Positions 29,629 to 39,405 of a stretch of 64,000 nt of DNA are shown here, one piece after another. Under the pieces are notes generated by a model. It was not told where the DNA came from. It did not search any database and was given only the letters and a program-made list of their open reading frames with translations. Both the position numbers and the translations under genes were made by a program. This stretch comes from Amycolatopsis tolypomycina (GTDB taxonomy: Bacteria > Actinomycetota > Actinomycetes > Mycobacteriales > Pseudonocardiaceae), in assembly GCF_900105945.1 (NCBI RefSeq), contig NZ_FNSO01000004.1, positions 8,002,001 through 8,066,000 of the forward strand, in the 5' to 3' direction. How positions within the stretch are numbered: position 1 is the stretch's first letter; each line of letters opens with the position of its first letter.

Positions 29629-31308
29629 TCAGTTCACGGTGACGGTGTTGAACCGCTCGTCGGTCAGCGGGCTGGCGACCAGGCCCTTGACCTTCGGGCC
29701 GACCACGATGGCGGGCGGACCGTAGGAGATCGGGATGGCCGGCAGGTAGTCCATGATCTGCTTGTTGACTTCCTGGTACGCCTTGGCGTGCGCGTCGCCG
29801 GCGGGCGAAGCGTCCGCGTTGGCCAGCGCCTGGAACAGCTGCGGGTTGTCGAACCCGAACTCCGGCTTCTTGCGGCCGAAGAAGGTGCCGACGAAGTTCC
29901 CCGCGTCGTTGTAGTCACCGGTCCAGCCGAGCAGGTGGAGGTCCTGCTTGCCGAACTTCTGGACGTCGTCCTTGTAGCCACCGTTCCACGGCTTGGCGAC
30001 CGGCTCGATCTTGATGCCGATGGCCTTCAGGTCCTCGGAGATCGAGGTGAAGACGTCCGCCGGGTTCGGCATGTACGGCCGGGTGACCTCGGTCGGGTAG
30101 TAGAACTTCAGCGTCAGGTTCGTCGCGCCGGCTTCCTGCAGGAGCTGCCGGGCCTTCGCCTGGTCGAACGGGTACTTCGTGACGTCGTCGGTGTAGCCGG
30201 AGATCGTCTTGGGCACGAACTCGGTGGCCACCTCGGCGCCCTCGGGCAGCTTGCTCTTGACGAACTGCTCGCGGTTGATGCCGTAGGCCAGCGCCTGGCG
30301 GACCTTGACGTCCTTCAGCTTCTCACCGGCCGGGCCGGACTGGTTGATGCCCAGGTAGAGCACGTTGAACGGCGGGCGCACCAGCACCTGCTCGCCCTCG
30401 TTGCGCAGCAGGCCGTAGTCCGCGGGCGCCGGGTAGTCGTAGCCCTGGATGTCGCCGGCCTTGAGCGCCTGCTTGCGGGCGTTCTCGTCCGGGATGACCT
30501 TGAAGATCAGCTTGTCGAGCTTGGCCGTCTGGGTCGGGCTGGTCTCGTTCTTGGACAGGGTGATCTCACCCTTGCCCTGGTCCCAGCTGTCGAACTTGAA
30601 CGGGCCGGTGCCGACCGGGTGCTTGTTCGCGTACTCGCTGTAGGTGAACGAGTCGCCGGACTGGGTGACCTCGTCCGCCTTGTACTGCTTGAGCGCGGTC
30701 GGGCTCTGCATCGAGAACGACGGCAGGGTGAAGGCCGCCGGGAACGCGCCCTTCGCCTTGTTCAGGTTCACGACCGCGGTCGCCGGGTCCTTGGCTTCGC
30801 AGCTCTTGTAGACCGGGTCGCTGTAGTCGGTGCTCTCGTTCTTGGCGAACCCGCCGAAGACGTCGGCGTAGTAGATCATCTGGCTCTGGGCGGCGGCGCC
30901 CTTCATGTTGTACCAGCGGTCGAAGTTGAAGCAGACCGCGGCGGCGTCGAAGGCGGTGCCGTCGGAGAACTTCACGCCCTGCTTGAGGGAGAAGGTCCAG
31001 GTCTTGCCGTCGTTGCTCGGCTCCCACTTCTCGGCCAGCGAGGGCTCGAGGTCGGCGGTGCCCGGCTTGTTCTGGATCAGCGTGTCGAAGATCTGCCGCG
31101 TGATCCGGAAGGTCTCGCCCTCGTCGTTGAAGATCGGGTCGAACAACTTCGGGTTGCCGGCCGCGCCGAAGATCATGGTGCCCCCGGAACCACCCCCAGC
31201 GCCCTCTTCACGCTTGGATTCCGCACAGGCGGACAGCGAAACCGCGAGCGCGCCGCTTAGCCCGATCAGGGCCACCCGGCGTGTTCGGGTCAGCCGCAAT
31301 TGCTGCAT
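29629..31308 (-). CDS. Peptide ABC transporter substrate-binding lipoprotein
   Basis: A 559-residue SBP_bac_5 family protein. The signal peptide ends in the lipobox LSAC with C28 as the lipid anchor. The mature protein starts with a Gly/Ser linker and spans the full DppA/OppA fold (for example GTGPFKFDSW). It would capture di- or oligopeptides, or another substrate such as nickel or sugars, at the outer face for the downstream OppBCDF. AAGGGG precedes the ATG. First gene of the operon. Confidence 0.95.
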   Translation of the reverse strand: MQQLRLTRTRRVALIGLSGALAVSLSACAESKREEGAGGGSGGTMIFGAAGNPKLFDPIFNDEGETFRITRQIFDTLIQNKPGTADLEPSLAEKWEPSNDGKTWTFSLKQGVKFSDGTAFDAAAVCFNFDRWYNMKGAAAQSQMIYYADVFGGFAKNESTDYSDPVYKSCEAKDPATAVVNLNKAKGAFPAAFTLPSFSMQSPTALKQYKADEVTQSGDSFTYSEYANKHPVGTGPFKFDSWDQGKGEITLSKNETSPTQTAKLDKLIFKVIPDENARKQALKAGDIQGYDYPAPADYGLLRNEGEQVLVRPPFNVLYLGINQSGPAGEKLKDVKVRQALAYGINREQFVKSKLPEGAEVATEFVPKTISGYTDDVTKYPFDQAKARQLLQEAGATNLTLKFYYPTEVTRPYMPNPADVFTSISEDLKAIGIKIEPVAKPWNGGYKDDVQKFGKQDLHLLGWTGDYNDAGNFVGTFFGRKKPEFGFDNPQLFQALANADASPAGDAHAKAYQEVNKQIMDYLPAIPISYGPPAIVVGPKVKGLVASPLTDERFNTVTVN

Positions 31309-31635
31309 CTGGCACCCCTTGGGAGATGTTCGGGTTCAAAGTCACCGTCCGGTCGGTCAGGAACTCGACGGACGATCGGTGTGCTCGCCGACACTAGCGG
31401 GAACTCGGCCCGCACTTAAGCACGTGAGGTTACGATCGCGCTACGTGGACGTCGATTTGACCGCAATGTGTCCGTAAATCACGACAGAATGTGACCATTT
31501 GAGGTCCATGGCTGCGCGCGGTGCCTGATCCATGACTCAGATGGCGGTACCGACATTGGTCCACTCGTGTATCCGGCTACGGACCGCTGGATCGATCCGG
31601 AACAGGTCGCTCACGGTGCGTGATCGAGCCGTCCC
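31309..31635. other. Intergenic region, 327 bp, no gene seen
   Basis: This stretch separates the peptide-transport operon (promoter side) from the 3' end of the P-loop kinase gene. It is relatively AT-rich for this genome. I see no long hairpin, riboswitch consensus or biased coding frame. Confidence 0.5.
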
Positions 31636-32130
31636 CTACGAAAGTCGTGTCCCGGCGGCCCCGGCGGTGCCGTCGACGGCGAACCAGCCGCGCTCGAACC
31701 GTTGCCACCGCGCCAATTCGGCCCGTGCGGCCGCGCCGTCCCTGGCGACGGTCCTGGCCAGCCGTGCGGCCGCCGAGCCGCCCTCGAGCCAGCAGAGGTG
31801 CGAAAGCAGGGGTCTTGCCGAAGTGCGGCCGCTGGACACGCCCTCCAGCACCAGGACGTCCGGCACGGCCACCCGGACGAGCTCACCCGGCCGGGGCACC
31901 CCGGTGGTCCAGTCCACCTGCCGGTACGCCCCCGCCACGCCCGCGGCCAGCGGCCGCAGGACGCCGTCGACGAGCTGGGGCCACCACGCGACCGGGTCGT
32001 CCCAGGTCGCGAAGGCGTCGGTGCTCACCAGGGCCGCGCGGCACCCGCGGGCGGTCAGGCCGTCGACGACCTGCGTGGCCAGTGTGGACTTGCCGGCTCC
32101 CGACGGGCCGTCGATGGCCAGGACGCGCAC
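31636..32130 (-). CDS. Uridine kinase-like P-loop NTPase
   Basis: A 164-residue P-loop protein with Walker A GPSGAGKST at 8-16 and D/E-containing strands ALVSTDAF and VLVLEGV placed as in uridine/pantothenate-kinase-type enzymes. It is shorter than a full uridine kinase (~210), so substrate recognition may be reduced. The only sensible start in frame is the GTG at 32130. The DUF2304 gene ends 46 nt upstream. The substrate is unknown. Confidence 0.8.
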   Translation of the reverse strand: MRVLAIDGPSGAGKSTLATQVVDGLTARGCRAALVSTDAFATWDDPVAWWPQLVDGVLRPLAAGVAGAYRQVDWTTGVPRPGELVRVAVPDVLVLEGVSSGRTSARPLLSHLCWLEGGSAAARLARTVARDGAAARAELARWQRFERGWFAVDGTAGAAGTRLS

Positions 32131-32176
32131 CCGGCCCAGCCGCGCGGGGGCGGCGAGCAGGGCTTCGATCAGGGCG

Positions 32177-32611
32177 TCACTTGCTGACGCGCTCGACCTC
32201 CGGGAGCCCTTTGACGTCGTCGGGCGCCGCCGTCTTCGCCTCCAGCTCGGCGATCCGGCTCGCCAGCTCGCGCCGGGTGTCCTCGAGCTCGCAGCGCAGC
32301 AGCGCGATCTCCTCGACCGACGTGCGCACCTCTTCCTCGAGGTGCCCGGTCTCGGTGGACAGGTGCAGCGACACGAGCGCCAGCACGACGCCGGCCAGGA
32401 GGAAGACGAAGTTCGACGGGGTTTCCACCCCGGTCAGCCGGGCCAGGAACTGCGCGGCCGCCGGGATCGCGGCCAGCACCACGACGCCGACGGCGACGAC
32501 CAGCCAGACGCCCGCGTACTTCTCCCGCAGCTTGCGCCGCCGCATCATCTCGATGACGACGAACAGCACCAAGCACGCGATGACGATGCTGAGGATGCGC
32601 CAACCCTGCAT
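32177..32611 (-). CDS. DUF2304 membrane protein
   Basis: A 144-residue protein with three hydrophobic segments (about 4-20, 33-52 and 65-82) followed by a Glu/Arg coiled coil (~85-125). DUF2304 proteins occur beside DPM1-like glycosyltransferases and are thought to help membrane docking of the polyprenyl-phosphate sugar synthase. AAGGAG sits 7 nt before the ATG at 32611. The next gene upstream, 11 nt away, is exactly such a transferase. Confidence 0.88.
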   Translation of the reverse strand: MQGWRILSIVIACLVLFVVIEMMRRRKLREKYAGVWLVVAVGVVVLAAIPAAAQFLARLTGVETPSNFVFLLAGVVLALVSLHLSTETGHLEEEVRTSVEEIALLRCELEDTRRELASRIAELEAKTAAPDDVKGLPEVERVSK

Positions 32612-32622
32612 TCCCAAGCTCC

Positions 32623-33375
32623 TTAAGCCGAGTCCGAGGAGTCGACCGCGGGGCGGCGGCGGACCAGCGCGAGCAGCAGCGCGAGCCCGGCGCGGCCCAG
32701 GTAGACGGCCGACTTGACGGGCGAGTGGCTGGGCGTGCCGCCCGCGCGCTCGCGCATGATGACCGGGATCTCCTTGATGGTCAGCTCGGCCCGGATGGCC
32801 ATGACCAGCGATTCGACCGTGTCGCCGAGGTACTCGGCCGGGTAGTAGCCGGCGAACAGCCGGATCGCGCGCGGCCCCATCGCCTTGAAGCCCGACGTGA
32901 CGTCGGTGAGGCGGGTCTTCGCCAGCCGCGAGAACACGATCGACAGCGCGACCATGGCGTACTTGCGCGGCCCGCTGGCCTTGTACGCGCCCTTGCCCGC
33001 GAACCGGGAGCCGATCACGATGTCGGCGTCGTCCAGGCCGCGCAGCAGCGCGTCGAGCTCGTCCGGGTCGTGCTGGCCGTCGGCGTCCACCTGCACGACG
33101 ACGTCGTACCCGCGGGCGGCGGCGTAGCGGAAGCCGGTGCGCATCGCGCCGCCGACCCCGAGGTTCACGGCGAGCCGGGCCACCTCGGCGCCCGCGGCAC
33201 GGGCCAGCTTGGCGGTGTCGTCGACCGAGCCGTCGTCGACGACGAGCAGGTCGACGGCCGGAATCGCGCGCTTCACGTGCTCGATGACCGACGCGACACT
33301 CGCCGATTCGTTGAGGGCGGGCATCACGATGAGCACGCGGCGGCTGGTCACCGTGGTCGCCGGGGTCGTTGACAC
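32623..33375 (-). CDS. DPM1-like family 2 glycosyltransferase
   Basis: A 250-residue GT2 of the dolichol-phosphate-mannosyltransferase type, transferring a sugar from a nucleotide donor to a polyprenyl phosphate at the inner membrane face. VVDDGSVDDT (45-54) and the DADG metal motif (97-100) with QHDP are characteristic; C-terminal part amphipathic. It starts with GTG and lies 17 nt downstream of the DUF6541 gene, so these form one operon with DUF2304. Donor sugar is unknown. Confidence 0.93.
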   Translation of the reverse strand: MSTTPATTVTSRRVLIVMPALNESASVASVIEHVKRAIPAVDLLVVDDGSVDDTAKLARAAGAEVARLAVNLGVGGAMRTGFRYAAARGYDVVVQVDADGQHDPDELDALLRGLDDADIVIGSRFAGKGAYKASGPRKYAMVALSIVFSRLAKTRLTDVTSGFKAMGPRAIRLFAGYYPAEYLGDTVESLVMAIRAELTIKEIPVIMRERAGGTPSHSPVKSAVYLGRAGLALLLALVRRRPAVDSSDSA

Positions 33376-33392
33376 GGGATCACTTTATCCCT

Positions 33393-35348
33393 TCACTTCG
33401 CGTCACCGGCCGCGGACCCGGGTGCGGCGCCCGCCGCGACCACGTCCTGCTGGCCGGCGATCTCGTAGATCGAGGCACCGGCGTTGCGGTAGACCAGCTT
33501 GAACCCGGGTGTGGTGTCCAGGTGCTGGAGCCCGGCGTCGTTGCGCTGGTCGGGAACGGCGTTGCCCTGGCCGACGAAGGCGTAGCGGACCTTGAGCTCC
33601 CGCAGGATCTGCCGGGCCTTCGGGTCGCTCTCCAGCCGGTTCGCGAACGCGCTGACGTAGCCGACGTCGCTGGTGCGCGGGGCGCCGTAGTAGTTCCACT
33701 GGGTCGGCTTCACCCCCCGCAGCGCGTACATCCAGACCGAGCCGTCGAGGCGGTCGTTCAGCACGCGCTCGCCGGGCACGGTGTGCTGCGCCAGCCAGGC
33801 GAACGCCGTCTCCTCGTCCGCGCTCACCGCGGGGAAGCCGCGGTAGGCGATGTTCACGTGGACGGAGTTGAGGTACACGTACCCGCGGCTGAACCCGCCG
33901 ATCACCGCCGCCAGCAGCACCACGCCGGCCAGGACGGGCGCGGCCGGGTGCAGCTTCGGCAGCCGGGGCCGGACCTTCGCCGCGAACCACGCCGTCGCCG
34001 TGTGGACGAACTCGCCGAAACCGACCGCGCCGATCATCGGCAGCAGCGCGGCGAGCCGGTAGTTGTCGTTGTAGAACGGCCCGCTGAGCAGGTGGACCAG
34101 GCCGTTCTCCATGGACACCGTCGCCGCGTACAGGCCGCCGAGCACGACGTACGCCGCGATCAGCCAGACCACCCGCCGGTGCCGGGCCAGCAGGAACACG
34201 CCGACGATGGCGGGCAGGCCGAGCCACCACTGCGGGAAGTTCGCCATCGGCGAGAACGTGACCGCCTGCCCCACCGCGCCGGTCATGGTCGCCGCGTTCG
34301 GCCAGACCGCGGCCGTGACGCCGCCGGCGTTGTAGAGCGAGGGCAGCACCTGGGGCAGGCCGAGCCCGGCGGCGAGCACCGCGGCCGCCACCAGCGACGG
34401 CCAGGCCCGCCGCCACTCGATCGGCTCGAACCCGAAGAGCACGGCGGCCAGGATCAGGACGCAGTAGACGGCGAGCACGAACACGACGCTCGTGTGCAGC
34501 GCCGCGAGCCCGGCGACCCCGACCCCGACGGCCAGCGGGCCGGTCGCGCCGCCCGGCTCGAGCAGCAGGCGGACCACCGCGAGCATGGCCGGGACCAGGG
34601 CGACGCCGGCGGCGTACGGCCAGACCGGGCCGTGCCAGAACAGGTCGTAGGGGAACGAGGTGAAGCAGGCGGAGGCGACGGCGGCCGCGGCGGCCGTCAC
34701 CGGCGGCAGCCGCCACGCGCGGCACATCGCGGCCACGCCGAGCGGCACCGCGAAGGTGACGGCGATGGACGCGAAGTTCAGCAGCGGCATCACGGTCAGC
34801 CCGCCCTTGCCGAACAGCGGGGCGAGCAGCGCGTGGTAGGTGTCCGGGTAGAAGTAGTGCGGCTCGGCCGGCAGGTTCGCGATGGTGCCGACGGTCGACG
34901 GGCGCGCGTCGCCGGTCTCCGCGATCCAGCGGACGAGGTTCGCGTGGAACGCGGCGTCCCAGTCCTGGTTGACCGTGCCGGGCGCCGGGATGCCGCGCAG
35001 GACCGTGAGCGCGCCGACGCCCATGCCGGCGGCGACGCCGAGCGCCGTGAAGGCGTGCGCGCGCCACGACCACCGCGGGCGCTCGCTGCCGGACTCCGGC
35101 CGCCGGGTGAACCGGGCCACGGCCCAGGTGACCGCGAAGCCGGCGGCCGACACCACGAGCGTCCACAGTGTCACCGAGAGCGCGGTCCACCGGATGCCCG
35201 TGCCGCCGAGCAGGGGGATGCCGAGGGCCACGATCCCGAACGTGAGCACCGGCGCCGCCGCGCCGAGCGTCCAGCCGCGCAGGCCGATCGCCGCTCCGAA
35301 AACCGCGCCCGGCAGCCAGAATGCGGCCAGAACGAGCAGAAAACCCAT
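33393..35348 (-). CDS. DUF6541 large membrane protein (GT-C-like)
   Basis: A 651-residue polytopic protein with about 12-14 helices followed by a ~130-residue soluble C-terminal domain containing FAWLAQHTVPGERVLN and DGSVWMYA. The layout resembles GT-C glycosyltransferases that use polyprenyl-linked sugars on the outer face. Family function is not established. It is the first gene of the DUF6541-GT2-DUF2304 operon and is divergent from a paralogue (35527-37587). Confidence 0.85.
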   Translation of the reverse strand: MGFLLVLAAFWLPGAVFGAAIGLRGWTLGAAAPVLTFGIVALGIPLLGGTGIRWTALSVTLWTLVVSAAGFAVTWAVARFTRRPESGSERPRWSWRAHAFTALGVAAGMGVGALTVLRGIPAPGTVNQDWDAAFHANLVRWIAETGDARPSTVGTIANLPAEPHYFYPDTYHALLAPLFGKGGLTVMPLLNFASIAVTFAVPLGVAAMCRAWRLPPVTAAAAAVASACFTSFPYDLFWHGPVWPYAAGVALVPAMLAVVRLLLEPGGATGPLAVGVGVAGLAALHTSVVFVLAVYCVLILAAVLFGFEPIEWRRAWPSLVAAAVLAAGLGLPQVLPSLYNAGGVTAAVWPNAATMTGAVGQAVTFSPMANFPQWWLGLPAIVGVFLLARHRRVVWLIAAYVVLGGLYAATVSMENGLVHLLSGPFYNDNYRLAALLPMIGAVGFGEFVHTATAWFAAKVRPRLPKLHPAAPVLAGVVLLAAVIGGFSRGYVYLNSVHVNIAYRGFPAVSADEETAFAWLAQHTVPGERVLNDRLDGSVWMYALRGVKPTQWNYYGAPRTSDVGYVSAFANRLESDPKARQILRELKVRYAFVGQGNAVPDQRNDAGLQHLDTTPGFKLVYRNAGASIYEIAGQQDVVAAGAAPGSAAGDAK

Positions 35349-35526
35349 TCTCCCACCTCATTTTCGCCGTGCCGGGCCCCGGAACGGCCGCGCGCCGCGG
35401 CGAACACCGTTCGCAAGGCCGCGGCCACGCTACCGCGCACGTCAGCTGGCTGGTCACCCGCGTCTTGGGCGGACCGCGGTCACCCATAGACTCGCGGCGT
35501 TGGCGGCTTTGTTGATCGGAGAAAGC

Positions 35527-37587
35527 ATGCTGTCCGAAGCTGTCCGGCTGGCTGTGGGCGTCCTCGTGGTTCTGTTCCCGGGATTCTCGATCCTCGTGGT
35601 CACCGGCGTACGCGAACGGTTGTGGCTCGCGGGCCTTTCGGCGCCGTTGACCACCGGGTTCGTCCTGTTGCTGTCCCTTTTCACGGGGGTCACCGGCATT
35701 CGCTTCGGCCTGCTGACGGCCGTCATCGCGCTCGTGGTCGTCCTGCTGGTGCTCGGCGGGGTGCGGTGGCTGGTCCGCCGCCGTCGCCCGGCCGCCGAGC
35801 CGGTCGAGCCCGCCGAGGACCCGCGGCTGCGCACGCTGACCGGCCGCGCGGGGCTGGTGGCCCAGGTGCTGGGCGCGCTCATCGCCGTCGCCGGGGTCGG
35901 CCTCGGCGTCCGGATGTGGCACAAGGGCCTCGGGTCGTGGCAGACGCCGACCCAGGAGCACGACACGGTCACGCACGCCGTGCTGACCGCCTTCACGCAC
36001 TTCACCGGCAAGGCCGCGCCCTGGCAGGTCCTGCCGATCGACGTCATCCACGACACGAACGTCCAGTTCTACCCGCCCGGCTTCACCGGCATCTGCGCGC
36101 TGATCACCGACATCTTCGGCGACACGATGCTGTCGCTGAACCTGGCGACGGTCGCGTTCACGGTGGTCGTGCTGCCGCTGTCGGTGGCCGCCCTCACCGC
36201 GGCGGTGCTCCGCCACGGCCGGCTCGGCCGCGGCTGGGTCGAGCTCGCCGCCGGCGTCGCGGCGCTGGTCTCCGTGCAGCTGTACCGCCCCGGCATCGCC
36301 TTCGCCCACGACGGCGGCGTGCTGCCGAACGCGGCCGCGATGACGCTGATGCCCGGGCTCGTCGCGGTGATGCTGGTGATCGGCAAGCGCAACTGGGGCC
36401 GTGCGGTGCTGGTCGGCGTCGCCGCCGCGGGTGCGTTCAACCTGCACCCGAGCGCGCTGACCTCGGTCGCGCTGACGACGGTCGCGGCCATGATCGGCCT
36501 GCTGTTCACCAAGGCGGGCAGGCTCGCGTTCGTCCGCGCGCTGCTGCCGCTGGTGCTGGCGGGCGTGGTCGCCGTCGTCCTGATCATCCCCGACGTGCTG
36601 GCGCTCCTGCGGCTCGGCAACGGCTCGGTGGTCGACGCGCCTGCCAACATCCGCGGCAGCCAGCTGGGTGCGTCGTTCGAGCTGGTCGCCCGCCTGCCGT
36701 ACGGCGGCTACTTCGACCCGAGCGGCACGATGGGCCAGCTGGTGCTCGGCCTGCTGGGCCTGGCGGGCGTCGTCGCGGCGGTGCTTTCGCGGCGCGCGTG
36801 GCCACTGCTCACGGCCTGGCTGTTCTGGGCGACGGTCATGGTGAGCTTCCACTACTCGCCCAACTCGGGCTTCGGCGCGATGATCGGCCGCTACTACTAC
36901 CGCGTCGCCAACCGCCTCGACACCCACGTCTACCTGCTGATCCCGGTTCTGGCGGGGGTCCTGTTCGTGGCGCTGGGGCTGCTCGTCGTCGCGGTGCAGA
37001 AGCGCAACCCGGTCCCGGCGCGGTTCCGGCCGGCGGTGGCGTACGGGCTGATCGTGGTGCTGCTGGGCGCGCTGACGGTGACGTCGTTCCGCGGCTACAT
37101 GAACACGGGCGCGCTGTCACTGAGCCAGCGCTACGCGGCCCCGCAGTTCGTCCGCTACGACGCCGCCGACGACGCGGCGGCCAAGTGGCTGCACGAGCAC
37201 GCGGCCCCGGGCGAGACGATCCTCAACAACGCGAACGACGGCTCGACGCTGTTGTACGTCGACTACGACCTGCCGATCCTCAACATCGTCCCGGACGGCC
37301 ACAGCCCCATCCAGGACAACATCACGCTGCTGGCGATGTTCAACTACTACCCGGAGGATCCGGAGGTCCAGAGCATTCTGCGGGCCAAGAACGTCCGCTG
37401 GGTGTACGTGGACACCTCGGCGCCGACGGTGGGCACGGACGGGCACCACTGGACGGGGAAGCTGACGTACAGCCTGGCGCCGGGGTTGAGCCGGTTGCAG
37501 GGGTTGCCGGGGCTGACGAAGGAGTTCAGCTCGGGGACCGTGAGCGTGTACCGGCTGGACCTGCCGCAGACCCCGCCCCGCGGCTGA
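35527..37587 (+). CDS. DUF6541 large membrane protein, paralogue
   Basis: A 686-residue polytopic protein with the same plan: N-terminal pair of helices, Arg-rich cytoplasmic loop (RRRRPAAEP), about 12 more helices, then an external domain with AAKWLHEHAAPGETILN and DGSTLLYV equivalent to those in the divergent paralogue. The ATG has GGAGAAA upstream. The shared W-L-x-x-H-x-PGE-x-x-LN...DGS signature marks a common fold. It is probably a GT-C transferase or polymerase for the local surface glycan (inference). Confidence 0.85.
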   Translation: MLSEAVRLAVGVLVVLFPGFSILVVTGVRERLWLAGLSAPLTTGFVLLLSLFTGVTGIRFGLLTAVIALVVVLLVLGGVRWLVRRRRPAAEPVEPAEDPRLRTLTGRAGLVAQVLGALIAVAGVGLGVRMWHKGLGSWQTPTQEHDTVTHAVLTAFTHFTGKAAPWQVLPIDVIHDTNVQFYPPGFTGICALITDIFGDTMLSLNLATVAFTVVVLPLSVAALTAAVLRHGRLGRGWVELAAGVAALVSVQLYRPGIAFAHDGGVLPNAAAMTLMPGLVAVMLVIGKRNWGRAVLVGVAAAGAFNLHPSALTSVALTTVAAMIGLLFTKAGRLAFVRALLPLVLAGVVAVVLIIPDVLALLRLGNGSVVDAPANIRGSQLGASFELVARLPYGGYFDPSGTMGQLVLGLLGLAGVVAAVLSRRAWPLLTAWLFWATVMVSFHYSPNSGFGAMIGRYYYRVANRLDTHVYLLIPVLAGVLFVALGLLVVAVQKRNPVPARFRPAVAYGLIVVLLGALTVTSFRGYMNTGALSLSQRYAAPQFVRYDAADDAAAKWLHEHAAPGETILNNANDGSTLLYVDYDLPILNIVPDGHSPIQDNITLLAMFNYYPEDPEVQSILRAKNVRWVYVDTSAPTVGTDGHHWTGKLTYSLAPGLSRLQGLPGLTKEFSSGTVSVYRLDLPQTPPRG

Positions 37588-38103
37588 GGCTTCGGCCGCG
37601 GCTGGTCGTGAGTCAGCACTCTGCCGGCCCACGCGGCTGCTGTTCGACTGCCGCCTTTCCGCAACTCGGCTGCCGCCTGCCCACAGCACGGCGGCCACCC
37701 TTCACAACAGGGCTGCAGCCTGTCCACAGCTGCCGCCTTTCCACAACGGGGCCGGGGTGTGGACAAGGCGGCGCGGGCGGCTACTCGGCACGGGTTTTGG
37801 TCGGGCGCGGCCGATAGGCTGAAGCGGGGACGGACCCCCAGGGAGGGCGGGCCCTGAGCTGGGCCGTCTTTGCCCGCCTCGAACCGGCACCCACGCCGCA
37901 GCCGGGGCTTACCACTCACGGCACCGGCCAAGGCTTAGGCCAGCCTCAGGCGGGTTCCGGCGAAGTTGTTGTTGGTCGACCCTCCACCCCGAAGCCTGAT
38001 TGTGACTACGGACGGGTTCTTGGCTTCGCAACGGGGTGGCAGGGGGTCTGGGTGGGGTTGCCGGTTATGGGCCTCAGCGTTCCGTTCACGACGGGAGGAA
38101 CCT
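37588..38103. other. 516-bp convergent gap with repeat array
   Basis: The gap between the DUF6541 gene and the flippase gene has no coding frame with normal codon bias. Its left third is the 21-bp-spaced array described separately; the right part (37775-38103) shows no feature I can name, apart from scattered short GC-rich inverted repeats. Confidence 0.5.
37648..37772. repeat. Array of ~21-bp-spaced DnaA-box-like repeats
   Basis: Five direct degenerate units of the form GCTGCCGCCTTTCCACAAC start near 37648, 37670, 37691, 37712 and 37730. One inverted unit, GTGTGGACAAGGCGGC, is at 37757-37772. The cores (TTTCCGCAA, TGTCCACAG, TTTCCACAA, TTGTCCACA) resemble the actinobacterial DnaA box TTGTCCACA. 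It may be a DnaA titration site or just a repetitive intergenic element. Confidence 0.6.
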
Positions 38104-39405
38104 TCAGGCAGCGTCCGCTTCGGACTCGACCGGCTCCGGCGCGCGCCGGAGCACGAACGCGAGCACCACCGCCAGGCCCAGCGTCGGTGCCACCGCCAGC
38201 GCGACCACCGCGCGGAACACCGTGTCGCCCGGCAGGAACAGCAGGACCAGCGACGCCGTCCCCGTCACGATCGCCCAGGTCGCCAGCACCAGCTTCGCCT
38301 GCGTACGCGCCACCAGCACCGCCGTGAGCAGCTGCATCGGCACCAGCAGCACCGATGACCACACCAGCCCCGCCACCGACCAGCCGTCGATGTCGTAGCC
38401 CGGGCCGCTCACGAACCGGACCGCCCACGGGCCCAGCCACAGCCCCACCAGTGCACCCAACGCCGCCAGGACCAGCGACGCCGCCGCGCCGAGGGCCAGG
38501 ACGCGGCGCAGCCGGTGGCGGCCCTCCGGCGTCACCGACAGCCGGACCACGAACGGCACCGCCAGCGACTGGACCGGGCCGATCAGCGTCAGCGGGAGGC
38601 GCGCGATGACCAGGGCCGCGAACAGCGCTCCGACGCGGTCGCCGTCGCCGCCCGGGGCCAGGAGGCCGACCAGGGCCGGGTAGCCCGTGATCACCGCCGC
38701 CGTCAGGGCCGCGCCGACCAGCAGCATGCTCATGCGGCGGGTCGTCACGCCCCAGCCGTCGCCCTCGACCCGGAAGTCGACCAGCTGCCGGGCCGGGCGG
38801 GCGAACAGCAGCCAGGCGAACGAGCCCGCCGCGACCGCGATCGCCAGCGAGACGACGTTGTAGGCCACCGAGACGAACAGGACACCCAGGATCAGCGCGC
38901 GCACCGCCGGCTCGGCGATCACGAGCAGCGAAAAGGCCTTCACCTTGTGCTGGCCGATGAGCAGCCCGCGCGTGCCGAACTGGCAGGCGAACGCGACGCC
39001 ACCGGCCAGCACGATCACCGCCAGCGACCACTGGCCGTGGAACAGCTTCTCGTTGACCGGCGGGATCAGCAGCGCGAGCGAGAACGCGGCCGCGACGAAC
39101 ACGCCGACCGCGACCGCCCGCAGCGCCGGGCGGCCCGCCTTGCCGCCGTCGAGCGCGGCGACCGCCGACTGGCGCGACAGCTCCTGTTCGAGCGGGGAAA
39201 GCGTGCTGCCGAGGCCCATCACCAGGCCCCAGAACGTGACGAAGACGGCGTACTCCTGCGGCGGCAGCAGCCGCTGGCAGGCGACCGTGAGCAGGTAGCC
39301 GAGGCCGATGGACACGATCAGCGAGCCGCCGAGGCTGCCCGCGGTCGTGCGTCCGCTGCGCGCGGCGGCCGGCGTGTCCACTGGGGTGTCCACGTCGGCG
39401 CTCAT
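38104..39405 (-). CDS. MATE/MOP-like polysaccharide flippase
   Basis: A 433-residue protein with ~12 to 14 hydrophobic helices of the oligosaccharidyl-lipid/polysaccharide flippase superfamily (Wzx-like). It would move a lipid-linked glycan across the membrane. The ATG at 39405 overlaps the stop of the upstream glycosyltransferase by 4 nt, so they act together. The reading frame is much longer upstream, but that part is antisense noise from the GT gene. Confidence 0.88.
   Translation of the reverse strand: MSADVDTPVDTPAAARSGRTTAGSLGGSLIVSIGLGYLLTVACQRLLPPQEYAVFVTFWGLVMGLGSTLSPLEQELSRQSAVAALDGGKAGRPALRAVAVGVFVAAAFSLALLIPPVNEKLFHGQWSLAVIVLAGGVAFACQFGTRGLLIGQHKVKAFSLLVIAEPAVRALILGVLFVSVAYNVVSLAIAVAAGSFAWLLFARPARQLVDFRVEGDGWGVTTRRMSMLLVGAALTAAVITGYPALVGLLAPGGDGDRVGALFAALVIARLPLTLIGPVQSLAVPFVVRLSVTPEGRHRLRRVLALGAAASLVLAALGALVGLWLGPWAVRFVSGPGYDIDGWSVAGLVWSSVLLVPMQLLTAVLVARTQAKLVLATWAIVTGTASLVLLFLPGDTVFRAVVALAVAPTLGLAVVLAFVLRRAPEPVESEADAA

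Noticed and set aside
33403..36927. A 1174-codon open frame on the minus strand
   Set aside because: Overlaps the two DUF6541 genes in other frames; its translation is Arg/Ala/Gly low-complexity sequence without domains.
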